A stretch of 64,000 nt of DNA from Clostridiaceae bacterium (GTDB lineage Bacteria; Bacillota; Clostridia; Peptostreptococcales; Tindalliaceae): positions 1 to 64,000 of the forward strand of contig JAGXHW010000028.1 in the NCBI GenBank assembly GCA_024635995.1, given 5' to 3'. Position numbers and translations under genes: made by a program. Below are positions 42,073 through 50,384 of the stretch, in pieces; position 1 is the stretch's first letter; each line of letters opens with the position of its first letter. Below the pieces are notes generated by a model. It did not search any database, was not told where the DNA came from, and saw only the letters and a program-made list of their open reading frames with translations.

Positions 42073-42720
42073 TCATCGATCAAATAGCCGATTACCCGGC
42101 TTATGTTTTAACCAAAATGCGGCTGCTTCTGTGCGGTTACTAACCTCTATCTTTTTCATGATTTTTGTAATCAGGTTTCTCACTGTTTTTTCCGCCAGGA
42201 ACAGGCTTTCACCAATTTCTTTATTGGTTTTGCCTTTGCTGATCAGGTTCAGCACCATCTGTTCTCTTTCATCCAACTTTGCTATAACAGAGTTCTCAAC
42301 TGGTGACATCATACTGTTACCCACGGAGGGGTCTACCACCATCAATCGATTCAACACATTATGAATGGCTTGGGTGATGGACCTGCCGTCAACGTTCTTT
42401 AACAAATAACCATCAGCTCCATTTCTCAGGGATTCCTGTACCATATAATCTTCAGCATAAGCTGTTAATATCAACACCCTGACACCCGGTTTCAATTTTT
42501 TTATTTCCCTGACACCTTCCGATCCATCTCCATCAGGCAACTTCATGTCTAACAGCACCAGGTCTGGTGTTACTGTTTTCAACAGCTCATAAGCCTCTTC
42601 CAGTGTGGATGCTTCAGCACAGACATTTAGCTCCGGGTCTTTATCAATGAGTCCTCTAAGACCCATTCTGATGATGTTATGATCATCCACCAGCATGATT
42701 TTATTGACGCTAGTGTTCAT
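42073..42720 (-). CDS. NarL/LuxR-type response regulator
   Basis: The ATG at 42720 (GGGAGGAG before it) gives 215 residues. The receiver domain has IMLVDDHNIIRMG with the acidic pair (about 10-12), the phosphate-accepting Asp in DLVLLDMKLPDGDG (about 60), and a Lys in YLLKNVDG. The LuxR-type helix-turn-helix is LDEREQMVLNLISKGKTNKEIGE...KTVRNLITKIMKKI. It overlaps the sensor kinase gene by 11 bases and is its partner. Targets are not known. Confidence 0.94.
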   Translation of the reverse strand: MNTSVNKIMLVDDHNIIRMGLRGLIDKDPELNVCAEASTLEEAYELLKTVTPDLVLLDMKLPDGDGSEGVREIKKLKPGVRVLILTAYAEDYMVQESLRNGADGYLLKNVDGRSITQAIHNVLNRLMVVDPSVGNSMMSPVENSVIAKLDEREQMVLNLISKGKTNKEIGESLFLAEKTVRNLITKIMKKIEVSNRTEAAAFWLKHKPGNRLFDR

Positions 42721-44077
42721 ATAAACGCTCCTCCCATGGAACCACAATGATGACATTGGTAAAACCATTTTTTCGTTCAAAAGTTATGGTGGCACCGATT
42801 TCTTTTGCACGATCCTTCATTGTTTGTAGACCAAACCCTTCCGTTTCCTTGTGTGACGGGGTTATGCCAACACCATTATCTGATATATGAATCACCAGCT
42901 CCTGTAAGGTGGAAGACACACTCACCTTCACAAACGTGGCAAGAGCATGTTTTTGAACATTGAATAATGCTTCCTGAACGATAAAGTATAGCTGCGCGTT
43001 TTTAACAGGTGACAGCTTTCCCAGTACCATTGGTGGTACATGGTATTCAAATTGCACTTTGATGTGTGTGTTCATTTTGATTCGATCGATGAGATTCTGG
43101 ATGTTGTCCTGAAAATCTTCCATTACGATGCTCGTTTCTGAAAAGCTTTTTAAGAATGTGCGTGCCTCACCAATGGTTTCGTTCAATTCTTTTTTTAACA
43201 ACAACAAGTCTTTTCGGTAGGTGGCAGGGTCGTTATCCATCATGTTTTCGATAAACATCCCAGCGCCAAACAAACGTTGAATTATTTGATCGTGTATCAT
43301 ACGTATGGTTTTCTTGCGTTCCTGCAATAGCATCTGTCCCTGGGCATATTTATTAAGCCGTTCCTGCATTTCCCACATGAAAGAATCAAAAAGTCTAATG
43401 GTGATCAGAGAAATGCCGATGGCTGAGATTACCCGAAGCATTTCCATATACTGACGGACAACCTGGTTGAACGCCAGCATCAGTACGCTGGTGGTTATGG
43501 CAAAGAATAACAACAACAGCCCTCCGAGATGGTACATGCGTGCATACGTAATCAATTTCATTCGTTCCAGCTGTCTGCCATTGATGAAATAAGCGGCGCC
43601 TGCCAGAAGTGCGCCTGGAAGTCCCAATAAATACCAGGTGATACGATCGAATACCTGTATATGGGCAACGTAATCCATAGAAACAGAATAATACCTGCCA
43701 AGAAAAAAGAAACTCCATAACACAAAAATCATCCAGGGCAACCATATATGTAAATTTAAGTGTCTCAAGCGAGTCGTTGCCAATAGCGCTATGCCAAAAC
43801 TAAGTAAAATTGTAAACGCAAACCCATGTATTTGTGTTTCTGCTAAATAAAGAAACTGATCTTTTTCAGGATAAACACCCATCAGCCTGATCATGGTAAT
43901 CCACTCAGCTATGCCATAAGAAACGCCAAATACGCCAAGCAAATGGATCCATCGCATCAATGGAAATTCACTGCTGTGTCGCAGTTTTTGTTGTAACGCA
44001 GAGACACCCATGATAAAGAAAGCCAACCCATAAAAAAAATACAGCCAAATGTATGATTGAGCACTCAATTCAAACAA
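42710..44077 (-). CDS. Membrane sensor histidine kinase (HisKA_3 / NarX-UhpB type)
   Basis: The preferred start is the TTG at 44077, since AGGAGG lies seven bases before it within the longer ORF. The product is about 455 residues: seven hydrophobic helices in residues 1-230, then a coiled linker (MQERLNKYAQGQMLLQERKK), the phospho-acceptor H box RMIHDQIIQRLFGAGM, and a HATPase domain with IVQEALFNVQKHA (N box), HISDNGVG and GFGLQTMKDRA. The membrane part replaces a periplasmic sensor domain, so the signal may be sensed in or near the membrane. Partner of the response regulator downstream. Confidence 0.92.
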   Translation of the reverse strand: MFELSAQSYIWLYFFYGLAFFIMGVSALQQKLRHSSEFPLMRWIHLLGVFGVSYGIAEWITMIRLMGVYPEKDQFLYLAETQIHGFAFTILLSFGIALLATTRLRHLNLHIWLPWMIFVLWSFFFLGRYYSVSMDYVAHIQVFDRITWYLLGLPGALLAGAAYFINGRQLERMKLITYARMYHLGGLLLLFFAITTSVLMLAFNQVVRQYMEMLRVISAIGISLITIRLFDSFMWEMQERLNKYAQGQMLLQERKKTIRMIHDQIIQRLFGAGMFIENMMDNDPATYRKDLLLLKKELNETIGEARTFLKSFSETSIVMEDFQDNIQNLIDRIKMNTHIKVQFEYHVPPMVLGKLSPVKNAQLYFIVQEALFNVQKHALATFVKVSVSSTLQELVIHISDNGVGITPSHKETEGFGLQTMKDRAKEIGATITFERKNGFTNVIIVVPWEERLYEH

Positions 44078-44175
44078 TCCAGAACCTCCTGCCATCGTTC
44101 TTTGTACTTCTTATATTTTATCAGATTTTTGAATACATATCGAGTATGAACACAGGAGGTTTGCATGTAGCAGAT

Positions 44176-44203
44176 AAAAACCCGCAGCTTAGGTGGCTGC
44201 GGG
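44176..44203 (-). terminator. Terminator of the DUF523/DUF1722 gene, overlapping its stop
   Basis: On the minus strand CCCGCAGC pairs with GCTGCGGG around CACCTAA, then TTTTTATC. The loop contains the stop codon and the 5' arm encodes the last residues (DPAAT). Confidence 0.9.
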
Positions 44204-45148
44204 ATCGTCTTCCATTATTTTCCGTACTCTTTGTTCGCTACGGTACAAGATTGGTGCGGAAGAAAAAAATTGTCCTTTTTCAAAAGCATTACGTTCCATG
44301 GCTAATAGCTCTTTGGTAATCTGCGTAATGTTTCGGGGTGTTTCAGGTGGCAACACCACATCAACTTCCCCATAAGCTGTTCGGCGATGGTAGATATAAC
44401 TCTTCCAGAGCCGTTGCTTTATTCGGTTTACACTTGATGGTTTGCGCAAAATCTCAAGAACACTTGTCTTAAGGTCTTTTGCATCAGTCGGGGAAAAACC
44501 CTTTGGAAGATTAGCCAGCTTCTTCCCAAGGTTTCTGGCCAGAGACTCATCCAGTTCCTGGCACAAAAATTTAACAGTATACCACATGTTATACAAGTCT
44601 TGCTTTGATGTTATTTCCTGCTGCTTAACCCAAACAAATGCGTGCAACCTTCGTCGCCAATCCCACCAACGCAAAGGACTTTCCAGGTCTATGGCTGGAA
44701 TGAGAAAAAACCCTTCCCGTAATAATAATGCACCAAAAACACCTGGCGGGTGCCCCAATCGTTTGTTTTTTAAACTTGTTCGATACACACCACAGGTGGG
44801 ACTGCCTTCCATGAACACATACCCCACTGCACCTGCCTTTTTCAACGTCTCAAGAGATTGCAAACACGCCTGCTTAAGGCGTTCCGTAACATCCTCACCT
44901 TTCCGGTTAAGCACTTTGGCTGTTCCGTCCCACACGTCTTGTCCATTGCCACCCGAAATTCTGATGGGTTCTCTTGGAACACCCAGTGCAGCTATCACTT
45001 CAGGACAAACCGGATGCCAGATAAAATCACCCTGTTCCCGGTTCAGCTTCTTGATACGGTCCCATCCTTTACGGTTATAGCGGTAAGGAGCTCCAAAATT
45101 ACATCCGCTCACGCCCAATACTACTTTTTCCTGGAGCAGAAACTTCAT
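44189..45148 (-). CDS. DUF523 plus DUF1722 protein (TudS/YbgA-type)
   Basis: From the ATG at 45148 (CGGAG before it) 319 residues. Residues 1-about 150 are DUF523: VLGVSGCNFGAPYRYN, HPVCPEVIAALGVPREPIRI and FMEGSPTCGVY each supply one conserved cysteine, a set known to hold a [4Fe-4S] cluster in the thiouracil desulfidase TudS. Residues about 190-310 are DUF1722, with HAFVWVKQQ at its start. The fusion is found in many bacteria; a role in removing sulfur from thiolated compounds is plausible but unproven. Single gene with its own promoter. Confidence 0.85.
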   Translation of the reverse strand: MKFLLQEKVVLGVSGCNFGAPYRYNRKGWDRIKKLNREQGDFIWHPVCPEVIAALGVPREPIRISGGNGQDVWDGTAKVLNRKGEDVTERLKQACLQSLETLKKAGAVGYVFMEGSPTCGVYRTSLKNKRLGHPPGVFGALLLREGFFLIPAIDLESPLRWWDWRRRLHAFVWVKQQEITSKQDLYNMWYTVKFLCQELDESLARNLGKKLANLPKGFSPTDAKDLKTSVLEILRKPSSVNRIKQRLWKSYIYHRRTAYGEVDVVLPPETPRNITQITKELLAMERNAFEKGQFFSSAPILYRSEQRVRKIMEDDPAAT

Positions 45149-45318
45149 TGTCATCAACTCCGTTTCATATGATAACATCCTGAGGTTACTTGAACTGCCA
45201 AGATCTTTTACGCTTATACCCCAACCTGGTTACCATAAGCAGAAATCTTCATGATGACTTTCAAACAAAGTTTCGTTTCTATAACGTGGTCCTCAACCTT
45301 AAAATGTATATTAATACA

Positions 45319-45346
45319 TTTATAATTATATTAATTCATTTGGCAA
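45319..45346 (-). promoter_or_regulatory. Promoter upstream of the DUF523 gene
   Basis: TTGCCA (45341-45346) and TATAAA (45319-45324) on the minus strand with a 16-base spacer. The AT-rich leader of about 165 bases shows no clear further element. Confidence 0.5.
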
Positions 45347-45360
45347 GTCTTGCATAACAC

Positions 45361-45393
45361 AAAAACCGGCTTCCTGGGGAAACCGGCTATTTG
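45361..45393 (-). terminator. Terminator after the DUF948 gene
   Basis: On the minus strand AGCCGGTTTCC pairs with GGAAGCCGGTT (two wobble pairs) around CCA, followed by TTT. Confidence 0.8.
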
Positions 45394-45414
45394 CAATTAT
45401 TCATATTATGTTAC

Positions 45415-45810
45415 TTAAAACCATCTCTTCTTTTTGGGTCCGCCAAAAATTGATTTAATCATAAGTAATATTTTAAACACTTCCTTGAGAGGTTCCACCA
45501 CTTCTTCATTAATGCCTTCCACCATGTCTGTTACATAGTCTGAAACATCACTGACATTTTCAATAGTGGTTTGTACATGAACCATGCTTTTGTTTACATT
45601 ATCCGTGATCCCCTCAACATTTTCCAACACCCTTGGAATTCTCTCAAGGGTTTCATCCAGGTATTTTTCATTGCGATTGACAAGCCCCTGGATATTTTTA
45701 AGGGTTTCATTTACTTTCATCAATAATATAACCAGGTATGCCAAAACACCTACACCCAGAATTGACATTAATACTACCAGCAGCTCACCTACGGTGATGG
45801 TCGCATTCAT
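45415..45810 (-). CDS. DUF948-family single-pass membrane protein
   Basis: A 131-residue protein with one N-terminal membrane helix (VGELLVVLMSILGVGVLAYLVILL, residues about 7-30) and a long helical segment with heptad-like Asn/Val/Ile spacing (ENVEGITDNVNKSMVHVQTTIENV). The end is basic (GGPKKKRWF). DUF948 proteins often occur next to YtxH proteins, as here, 21 bases downstream. General stress or envelope roles are suggested in Bacillus relatives, without a defined mechanism. Confidence 0.8.
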   Translation of the reverse strand: MNATITVGELLVVLMSILGVGVLAYLVILLMKVNETLKNIQGLVNRNEKYLDETLERIPRVLENVEGITDNVNKSMVHVQTTIENVSDVSDYVTDMVEGINEEVVEPLKEVFKILLMIKSIFGGPKKKRWF

Positions 45811-45831
45811 GTTATCCCACCTTTATGTTGG

Positions 45832-46392
45832 TTATTTTTCAAGCTCATTCTTAGCCGCAGAGGCAGCTCTTTCCATCCTATCTTTTGCTTCTTCCGTTCT
45901 TTCCTTTACCTCATCCACTTTATTTTCGGCTTTTTTCTCTGCCTCTTTCTTTTTTTCCTTTAACTCTTCCGCTTTCTCATCCATCAGTTCTTCAGCTTCA
46001 TCACCGGCTTCTTTTGCTTCTTTCTTAACGATACCCTTGATTTCCGAAGCTTTTTCTTTTAAATCTGCAGCTTTTTCGCCTAACACTTCTTTCGTTTCTT
46101 CATAGTAAGCCGATAGTTTCTCTTTGCCTTCACCGAGGTTTTCTTCCAGTCGGATTTTTGTTTCCTTCAATTCCTCTTCAACTTTGTTTTTTGCTTTTTC
46201 CAACTCTTCTTTGGTTTTTTTCCGTGTGTTTTCACCTTTGTCAGGTGCAAAGAATATACCTGCCAGGCCTCCTAAAAAAGTACCGGCAGCCAATCCTTTG
46301 ACAACTCCCTTACGCTTTTCCTTGCGCACTTTTTCGGGGTTAAAGGTGGCAACTACCTCTTTCAATTTTTCTCCAAGATCTTTCATATTCAT
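45832..46392 (-). CDS. YtxH-domain protein with long charged coiled coil
   Basis: The ATG at 46392 (AAGGAGTG before it) gives 186 residues. The YtxH segment GVVKGLAAGTFLGGLAGIFFAPDKGENTRKK (residues about 28-58) is a glycine-rich hydrophobic helix followed by APDKG. The remainder is almost only Glu, Lys and Ala (for example EELKEKKKEAEKKAENK), predicted to form a long amphipathic helix like apolipoprotein or LEA proteins. Expressed with the DUF948 gene; a stress-related role at the membrane is inference. Confidence 0.8.
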   Translation of the reverse strand: MNMKDLGEKLKEVVATFNPEKVRKEKRKGVVKGLAAGTFLGGLAGIFFAPDKGENTRKKTKEELEKAKNKVEEELKETKIRLEENLGEGKEKLSAYYEETKEVLGEKAADLKEKASEIKGIVKKEAKEAGDEAEELMDEKAEELKEKKKEAEKKAENKVDEVKERTEEAKDRMERAASAAKNELEK

Positions 46393-46465
46393 TATATCCA
46401 CTCCTTTTTTAGCATTGTGACTTATACATACCCGTCGGATTGTATGGTAAACAAGGGTTTCATGA

Positions 46466-46490
46466 GAAAACCCCGGATGTCCGGGGTTTT
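46466..46490. terminator. Bidirectional terminator after the glutamine synthetase gene
   Basis: AAAACCCCGGA pairs with TCCGGGGTTTT around TG/CA; A and T tracts on both sides. Confidence 0.85.
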
Positions 46491-46507
46491 ATTGGTTAAA
46501 TTGTTAA

Positions 46508-48454
46508 TTAGTTACCATTACCATTCGTCTCTTCCAACAAATTACGACGATATTTCAAATACAGTTCTTTTAGTGATACCACTTTATCTGCAATCAGCAA
46601 TTGAAGTCCGGACACCTTTTCGTAGTCCTGTTCAATGATGGCTTCCCGGGTTTGTGTGATGTAGGATTTCTTCTCCAAACTGTCTTTCATCAAATCATAG
46701 CGTATGGCATTGATTTTTTCCCAGTTAACGACATCAAGGTCTGTCACATAATCTAACCCATGTTGTTTTTTTGTGTTTCTGACCAGCTTCATGTATTGAG
46801 GTAGCAGGCGGCCGGAAATTTCCATTACCCATTGGTCCAGCGTAGCCAGTTCGTAAGACCTGACAATGGCCTCTGTAAACACATTTCCAGCAAACAGTTT
46901 AGAACGCTTATCAACAGATTTGTTGAAATTACTCACGTTTTCCCACACGGTTGCAGGAGGTCTTCCAAATAGATTGTTACGTTCTTCTTCTGTATAATCA
47001 TCAAAAACATCGTGTTCACTACGAAACATCCTGTCTTTAGCCAGGTAGAGCTTTTCTTCCCCTGCCCCTTTGGAAAACTCCATTTCCAACTGTTTTGAAT
47101 TCATGCCTGATTTTGCTGCCGCAGTCAACCCATCCAACATCATTTGGTAGGAAGCTGCTACGTACAAATAAGTGTTGGACATAGGGTTGGGTGCTCTTAA
47201 TTCAAAGCGGGTAGCCAGCGAATTTTTCATGTCCCTCACTAAACCCACTAACACGGTTCTGTTTCGCGATGGGATTTCTGGTGTGTGCCCAACAGATGCC
47301 ACAATGCACACAGGTGCTTCAAAACCTGGTTTTAGCCGGTTGAACGCATCGTTGCTGGAAGTGATAAAAGGGTTAATGGCTTCATAGTTTTCTAGCAACC
47401 CCATCAAACAACCCCATCCTGCCACGCTCATGAATTCATCACTCTTGCTGGTGGCCATGATGTTGACCCTTTTGCCATTTTTTAGGACCAGGGCGATCCC
47501 CATATGTGTGTGCTTTCCGCAGCCAGCCACACCTTCAATGGGTTTTGCCCTGAATGTAACTTCAAGGCCATGGTGTTCAAATACCTCTTCAACAATATCA
47601 CGGACAAAGGCTTCATTGTCAGCTGTCTCAATGGGTGTGTTGAATTTCCAGTCTATTTCCAGCTGTTCCATGACATGGTTCAATTTACCGGTGTTGCTGA
47701 TTTTAGCCGTTACGCCACCCACTTCTTTATGTCCCATTTCAGGTTCCAAACCGTAGTATTCAAGCATGAGAATTGATTCTTCCAGCGCGGTGCGCACGCT
47801 TCCTTTTGTTCTTTTCCAATACTGTTCTTTCAATGTCTGGGATGCAGTCAGTTTCTCTTCATCCGCTTTATCCTGTGGCGTCTTTACCCAAAATTCCATC
47901 TCAGTGGCTGCTGTCAAATTCACCTTCTCAATTTCATCCGCTGAACTGACACCGTATTCCTCCAACAGGTGCGGGTTCTGTGACAGCACGTCCATCAGCT
48001 TTCGGTCCAGATAATCTTCCATACGTTTCAACACACCTCTGGACCCTACGTACGTGCCATTGTGTTGTAGGAAAGCAGGAATACGCAATGTCCCTACAGG
48101 CAGACCCGATTCTTCCTGAATGTGATCTCTGTTATAATCAACATACCAGCTAACGTCAAGGTCCGGGATCAAATCAACCTTCGCATTGTTCAATGTAGCG
48201 ATTTCATGTAACATAACACTGGAACCATCTGTCTGTACACCACGTTCCAGAAATTGATCCATGTCACCCATCATGATGGCAATGGGAATTTTTTCATCAG
48301 TGTTGTTTCCCCGCAGATCGACACCTACCAGTGAAACAAACTGAATGTTAGTAAATTTTTGCAGCAACTGGGTTAAAACATCCTTGTCATGTGCTCCAAC
48401 CGGCACACTGTACAGCATTTTTTGAGATAAAAGTGATTCTACATTTTTTTCCAT
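46508..48454 (-). CDS. Large, divergent glutamine synthetase-family ligase
   Basis: A 648-residue member of the glutamine synthetase fold, about 200 residues longer than the GlnA of Bacillus. Visible catalytic parts are AATEMEFWVK (metal Glu), GVAGCGKHTHMGIAL (the usual GSGxHxH site has Cys/Gly changes), FNRLKPGFEAPVCI, RNRTVLVGL and RFELRAPNPMSNTYLYVAASYQMMLDG. The extra length is an N-terminal 150-residue segment and a C-terminal 130-residue helical part. It may make glutamine or couple glutamate to another amine. A leader of about 175 bases with a hairpin and its own promoter precede it. GAGGAGGG lies before the ATG. Confidence 0.85.
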   Translation of the reverse strand: MEKNVESLLSQKMLYSVPVGAHDKDVLTQLLQKFTNIQFVSLVGVDLRGNNTDEKIPIAIMMGDMDQFLERGVQTDGSSVMLHEIATLNNAKVDLIPDLDVSWYVDYNRDHIQEESGLPVGTLRIPAFLQHNGTYVGSRGVLKRMEDYLDRKLMDVLSQNPHLLEEYGVSSADEIEKVNLTAATEMEFWVKTPQDKADEEKLTASQTLKEQYWKRTKGSVRTALEESILMLEYYGLEPEMGHKEVGGVTAKISNTGKLNHVMEQLEIDWKFNTPIETADNEAFVRDIVEEVFEHHGLEVTFRAKPIEGVAGCGKHTHMGIALVLKNGKRVNIMATSKSDEFMSVAGWGCLMGLLENYEAINPFITSSNDAFNRLKPGFEAPVCIVASVGHTPEIPSRNRTVLVGLVRDMKNSLATRFELRAPNPMSNTYLYVAASYQMMLDGLTAAAKSGMNSKQLEMEFSKGAGEEKLYLAKDRMFRSEHDVFDDYTEEERNNLFGRPPATVWENVSNFNKSVDKRSKLFAGNVFTEAIVRSYELATLDQWVMEISGRLLPQYMKLVRNTKKQHGLDYVTDLDVVNWEKINAIRYDLMKDSLEKKSYITQTREAIIEQDYEKVSGLQLLIADKVVSLKELYLKYRRNLLEETNGNGN

Positions 48455-48637
48455 GCAATGCCCTCCTCGTCTCTACAAACAATCATCTATGTGAATTAAT
48501 TGTTTACACTAAAAGATTTCTCAACTTTAAATGAAGTTTATTTCATTATGCAGCTTACATGCGTTATCCTTTTGAAGCGTATCTTCCAATAGAGAAGCGG
48601 AAGATTTAGTATGTTGTCATATGATAAATAAATTCTA

Positions 48638-48665
48638 TTATAGCATTCCAGTATTAATTGTAAAG
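48638..48665 (-). promoter_or_regulatory. Promoter of the glutamine synthetase-like gene
   Basis: TTTACA (48660-48665) and TATAAT (48638-48643) on the minus strand, 16-base spacer. The long leader contains ATCTTCC/GGAAGAT with an 11-base loop (48587-48612 area). Otherwise the gap 48455-48734 shows nothing I can name. Confidence 0.65.
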
Positions 48666-48761
48666 GAATTTTGCGGCGATATTTGAAAAAACGTATATTT
48701 ATGCAAACCTTTTCCCACACTCACCCATTCTATTTCATGCCTTTATTGATTCTAAAAAATA

Positions 48762-48783
48762 AAAAGCCCCACACTTCGGGCTC
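48762..48783 (-). terminator. Terminator next to the tandem repeats, for the PP2C gene
   Basis: On the minus strand AGCCC pairs with GGGCT around GAAGTGTG, followed by TTTTTATTTTTT. The 5' arm is the end of the first tandem repeat. Confidence 0.7.
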
Positions 48784-48882
48784 CTGCAAACACAACATTG
48801 CCTGACAGATAGGGCTCCTGCAAACATAAACATTGCCTGACAGAATCGGGCTCCTCCAAACACAACATTGCTTGACAGAATA
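48778..48882. repeat. Three tandem copies of a 34-36 base repeat
   Basis: Copies at 48778-48811, 48812-48847 and 48848-48882. Each begins GGGCTCCTGCAAACA (third copy CTCC for CTGC) and ends CATTGCCTGACAGA(A)TA with only a few changes and one or two inserted bases. No spacer separates them, so this is not CRISPR. They lie between the PP2C stop and its terminator. Copy length is not a multiple of three, so they are not protein repeats. Confidence 0.85.
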
Positions 48883-48916
48883 GGATAAAAAATATTCAAA
48901 TAGCTGTTTCGCTGCT

Positions 48917-50155
48917 TTATCCTTCCAGGGATTGCCAAACCATTTCAATGAGGGTTAGGTCATCTTTAACTGCCCCCTGTTGGTCAGCCATTCTCTTGAA
49001 TTTCATGGAAAATGGACGGTTGTCATCGGATGTCATGTATTCCTGTGCGAGTCGAAACAATTTATCATAGTCCAGGTTTTCCCTGTGTTCATCTTCAAGT
49101 TCCAATAAACCGTCTGTGTAGATCATGAGACGATCACCAGGATTAAGATGTAAGACCCCTTCTTCATAACCTTGTGAAAACTCAAATCCTACAGGGGTGC
49201 CATAAGCGTTCAATGTTTCAATGTTACCGTTCTGCCTCATAAGTAAAGGTTCTGGGTGTGCACCCCGCACATAATGTAATTCCCCTGATTCTATGTTAAA
49301 CACCATGTAAAAAATCGTAAAATAATGTTGGTACTTGGAAAAGGCAAATCGTTTGTTTAAATATCGTATCACTTCCAGGGGTGATATGATTTCATAATAG
49401 GGAACTTCTTCCAATACTCTTTTTAGCGGTGTTCCCCGTTTTGCATCCACCACCAAAAACTCTGACAATGCCACGGCCAACATGGATGACGCCACACCAT
49501 GGCCCATCACATCTACCATGTAAAGACCCATGTGAGTGTCATCCAGCATAAAAATATCGTAGATGTCTCCCCCCACCCTGCCTGATGGTTGAAAATGGCA
49601 GTAAAAATTGCAGAAGGGGACTTGTATGAGGTTGCTGGGAATTAGTGATTCCTGAATTTTTGCTGCCAAGGCCAGGTGATAATCCAGTTCAGATTTTTGT
49701 CTTTTAATTTTAAACAAACTCTCTTCCAGGGCATTTTGCGAAGCATCCAATTTCTTTTGCAGCAGGGCAGAAGCTATGTGCTGCTGTACACATGCCCTTA
49801 ATTCCACATCAAGCACAGGCACCACCAGACAGGCATTCACACCTGACTGGTAAAGGTCTTGTTTTAGAGATTTAAGTTCTTCCGACAACAACACAATTAA
49901 TGAAACCGAATAAAACATACCGTATGCCCGTATGCTTCTAACCGATTTCATGACTTCCTCTTTATTAGATTTTTCAGCCTGCAACACAATCAGCTGGGGA
50001 TCTGTTTTCGTTACATCAATCACAAGGTTGTCACTATTTTTGTTGCCAACAACCTCATGACCCCATTTACGCAGTTTGTCCTTAATTGAATTTTCCGTTA
50101 CTGCATGATCAATGTTGCTGGCGCTTCCGACGATAAGAATTTTTCCGATAATCAT
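48917..50155 (-). CDS. PP2C (SpoIIE/RsbU-type) phosphatase with an N-terminal pseudo-receiver
   Basis: A serine phosphatase of about 412 residues; I prefer the ATG at 50155 because AAGGGA lies before it. Residues 1-about 130 have the receiver fold outline (KILIVGS..., QLIVLQAEKS, IVLLSEE, LVVPVLD), but the acidic pair is GS and the phospho-Asp position reads Gln, so it should not be phosphorylated. After a coiled coil comes RsbU-type PP2C: AAKIQESLIPSN, SGRVGGDIYDIFMLDDTHMGLYMVDVMGHGVASSM in pieces, and IYTDGLLELED, with the metal-binding Asp residues. Such proteins act on anti-anti-sigma factors. No STAS or anti-sigma gene lies close. Confidence 0.9.
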   Translation of the reverse strand: MIIGKILIVGSASNIDHAVTENSIKDKLRKWGHEVVGNKNSDNLVIDVTKTDPQLIVLQAEKSNKEEVMKSVRSIRAYGMFYSVSLIVLLSEELKSLKQDLYQSGVNACLVVPVLDVELRACVQQHIASALLQKKLDASQNALEESLFKIKRQKSELDYHLALAAKIQESLIPSNLIQVPFCNFYCHFQPSGRVGGDIYDIFMLDDTHMGLYMVDVMGHGVASSMLAVALSEFLVVDAKRGTPLKRVLEEVPYYEIISPLEVIRYLNKRFAFSKYQHYFTIFYMVFNIESGELHYVRGAHPEPLLMRQNGNIETLNAYGTPVGFEFSQGYEEGVLHLNPGDRLMIYTDGLLELEDEHRENLDYDKLFRLAQEYMTSDDNRPFSMKFKRMADQQGAVKDDLTLIEMVWQSLEG

Positions 50156-50326
50156 CAGATATGGCGTCCCTTCTTTGGTCATTGGTCATTGCTCATTGAC
50201 TTCATCGATCGATAAATATTTAACCGACATCATGTTTCTTATAGTGTAACGCTTCTTACATTTTTTCGCAATCAAATTATCAATCTCTGATGTTATCCGG
50301 CTCTTATTTTATGTTGTTTTGCTTTG

Positions 50327-50343
50327 CATACCTTTGGGGTATG
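50327..50343. promoter_or_regulatory. Palindrome upstream of the MBL nuclease gene
   Basis: CATACC and GGTATG with a 5-base centre, about 42 bases before the start codon and near a likely -10 (TATGAT). It could be an operator. It is G/C-tract poor compared with CsoR sites, so no regulator is assigned. Confidence 0.35.
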
Positions 50344-50384
50344 ATAGATAACATATAATGATAAACGACGAAAGGTGGAGTCTA

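Noticed and set aside
45584-46105. 173-residue plus-strand ORF
   Set aside because: Ser/Phe-rich antisense shadow of the DUF948 and YtxH genes, caused by their Glu/Lys-rich codons.
48778-48882. CRISPR array
   Set aside because: The repeats are directly adjacent with no spacers, only three copies, and no cas genes are present.
48730-48948. ORFs of 67 and 72 residues across the tandem repeats
   Set aside because: They arise from the repeat array, have no sensible ribosome site, and overlap the PP2C 3' end.
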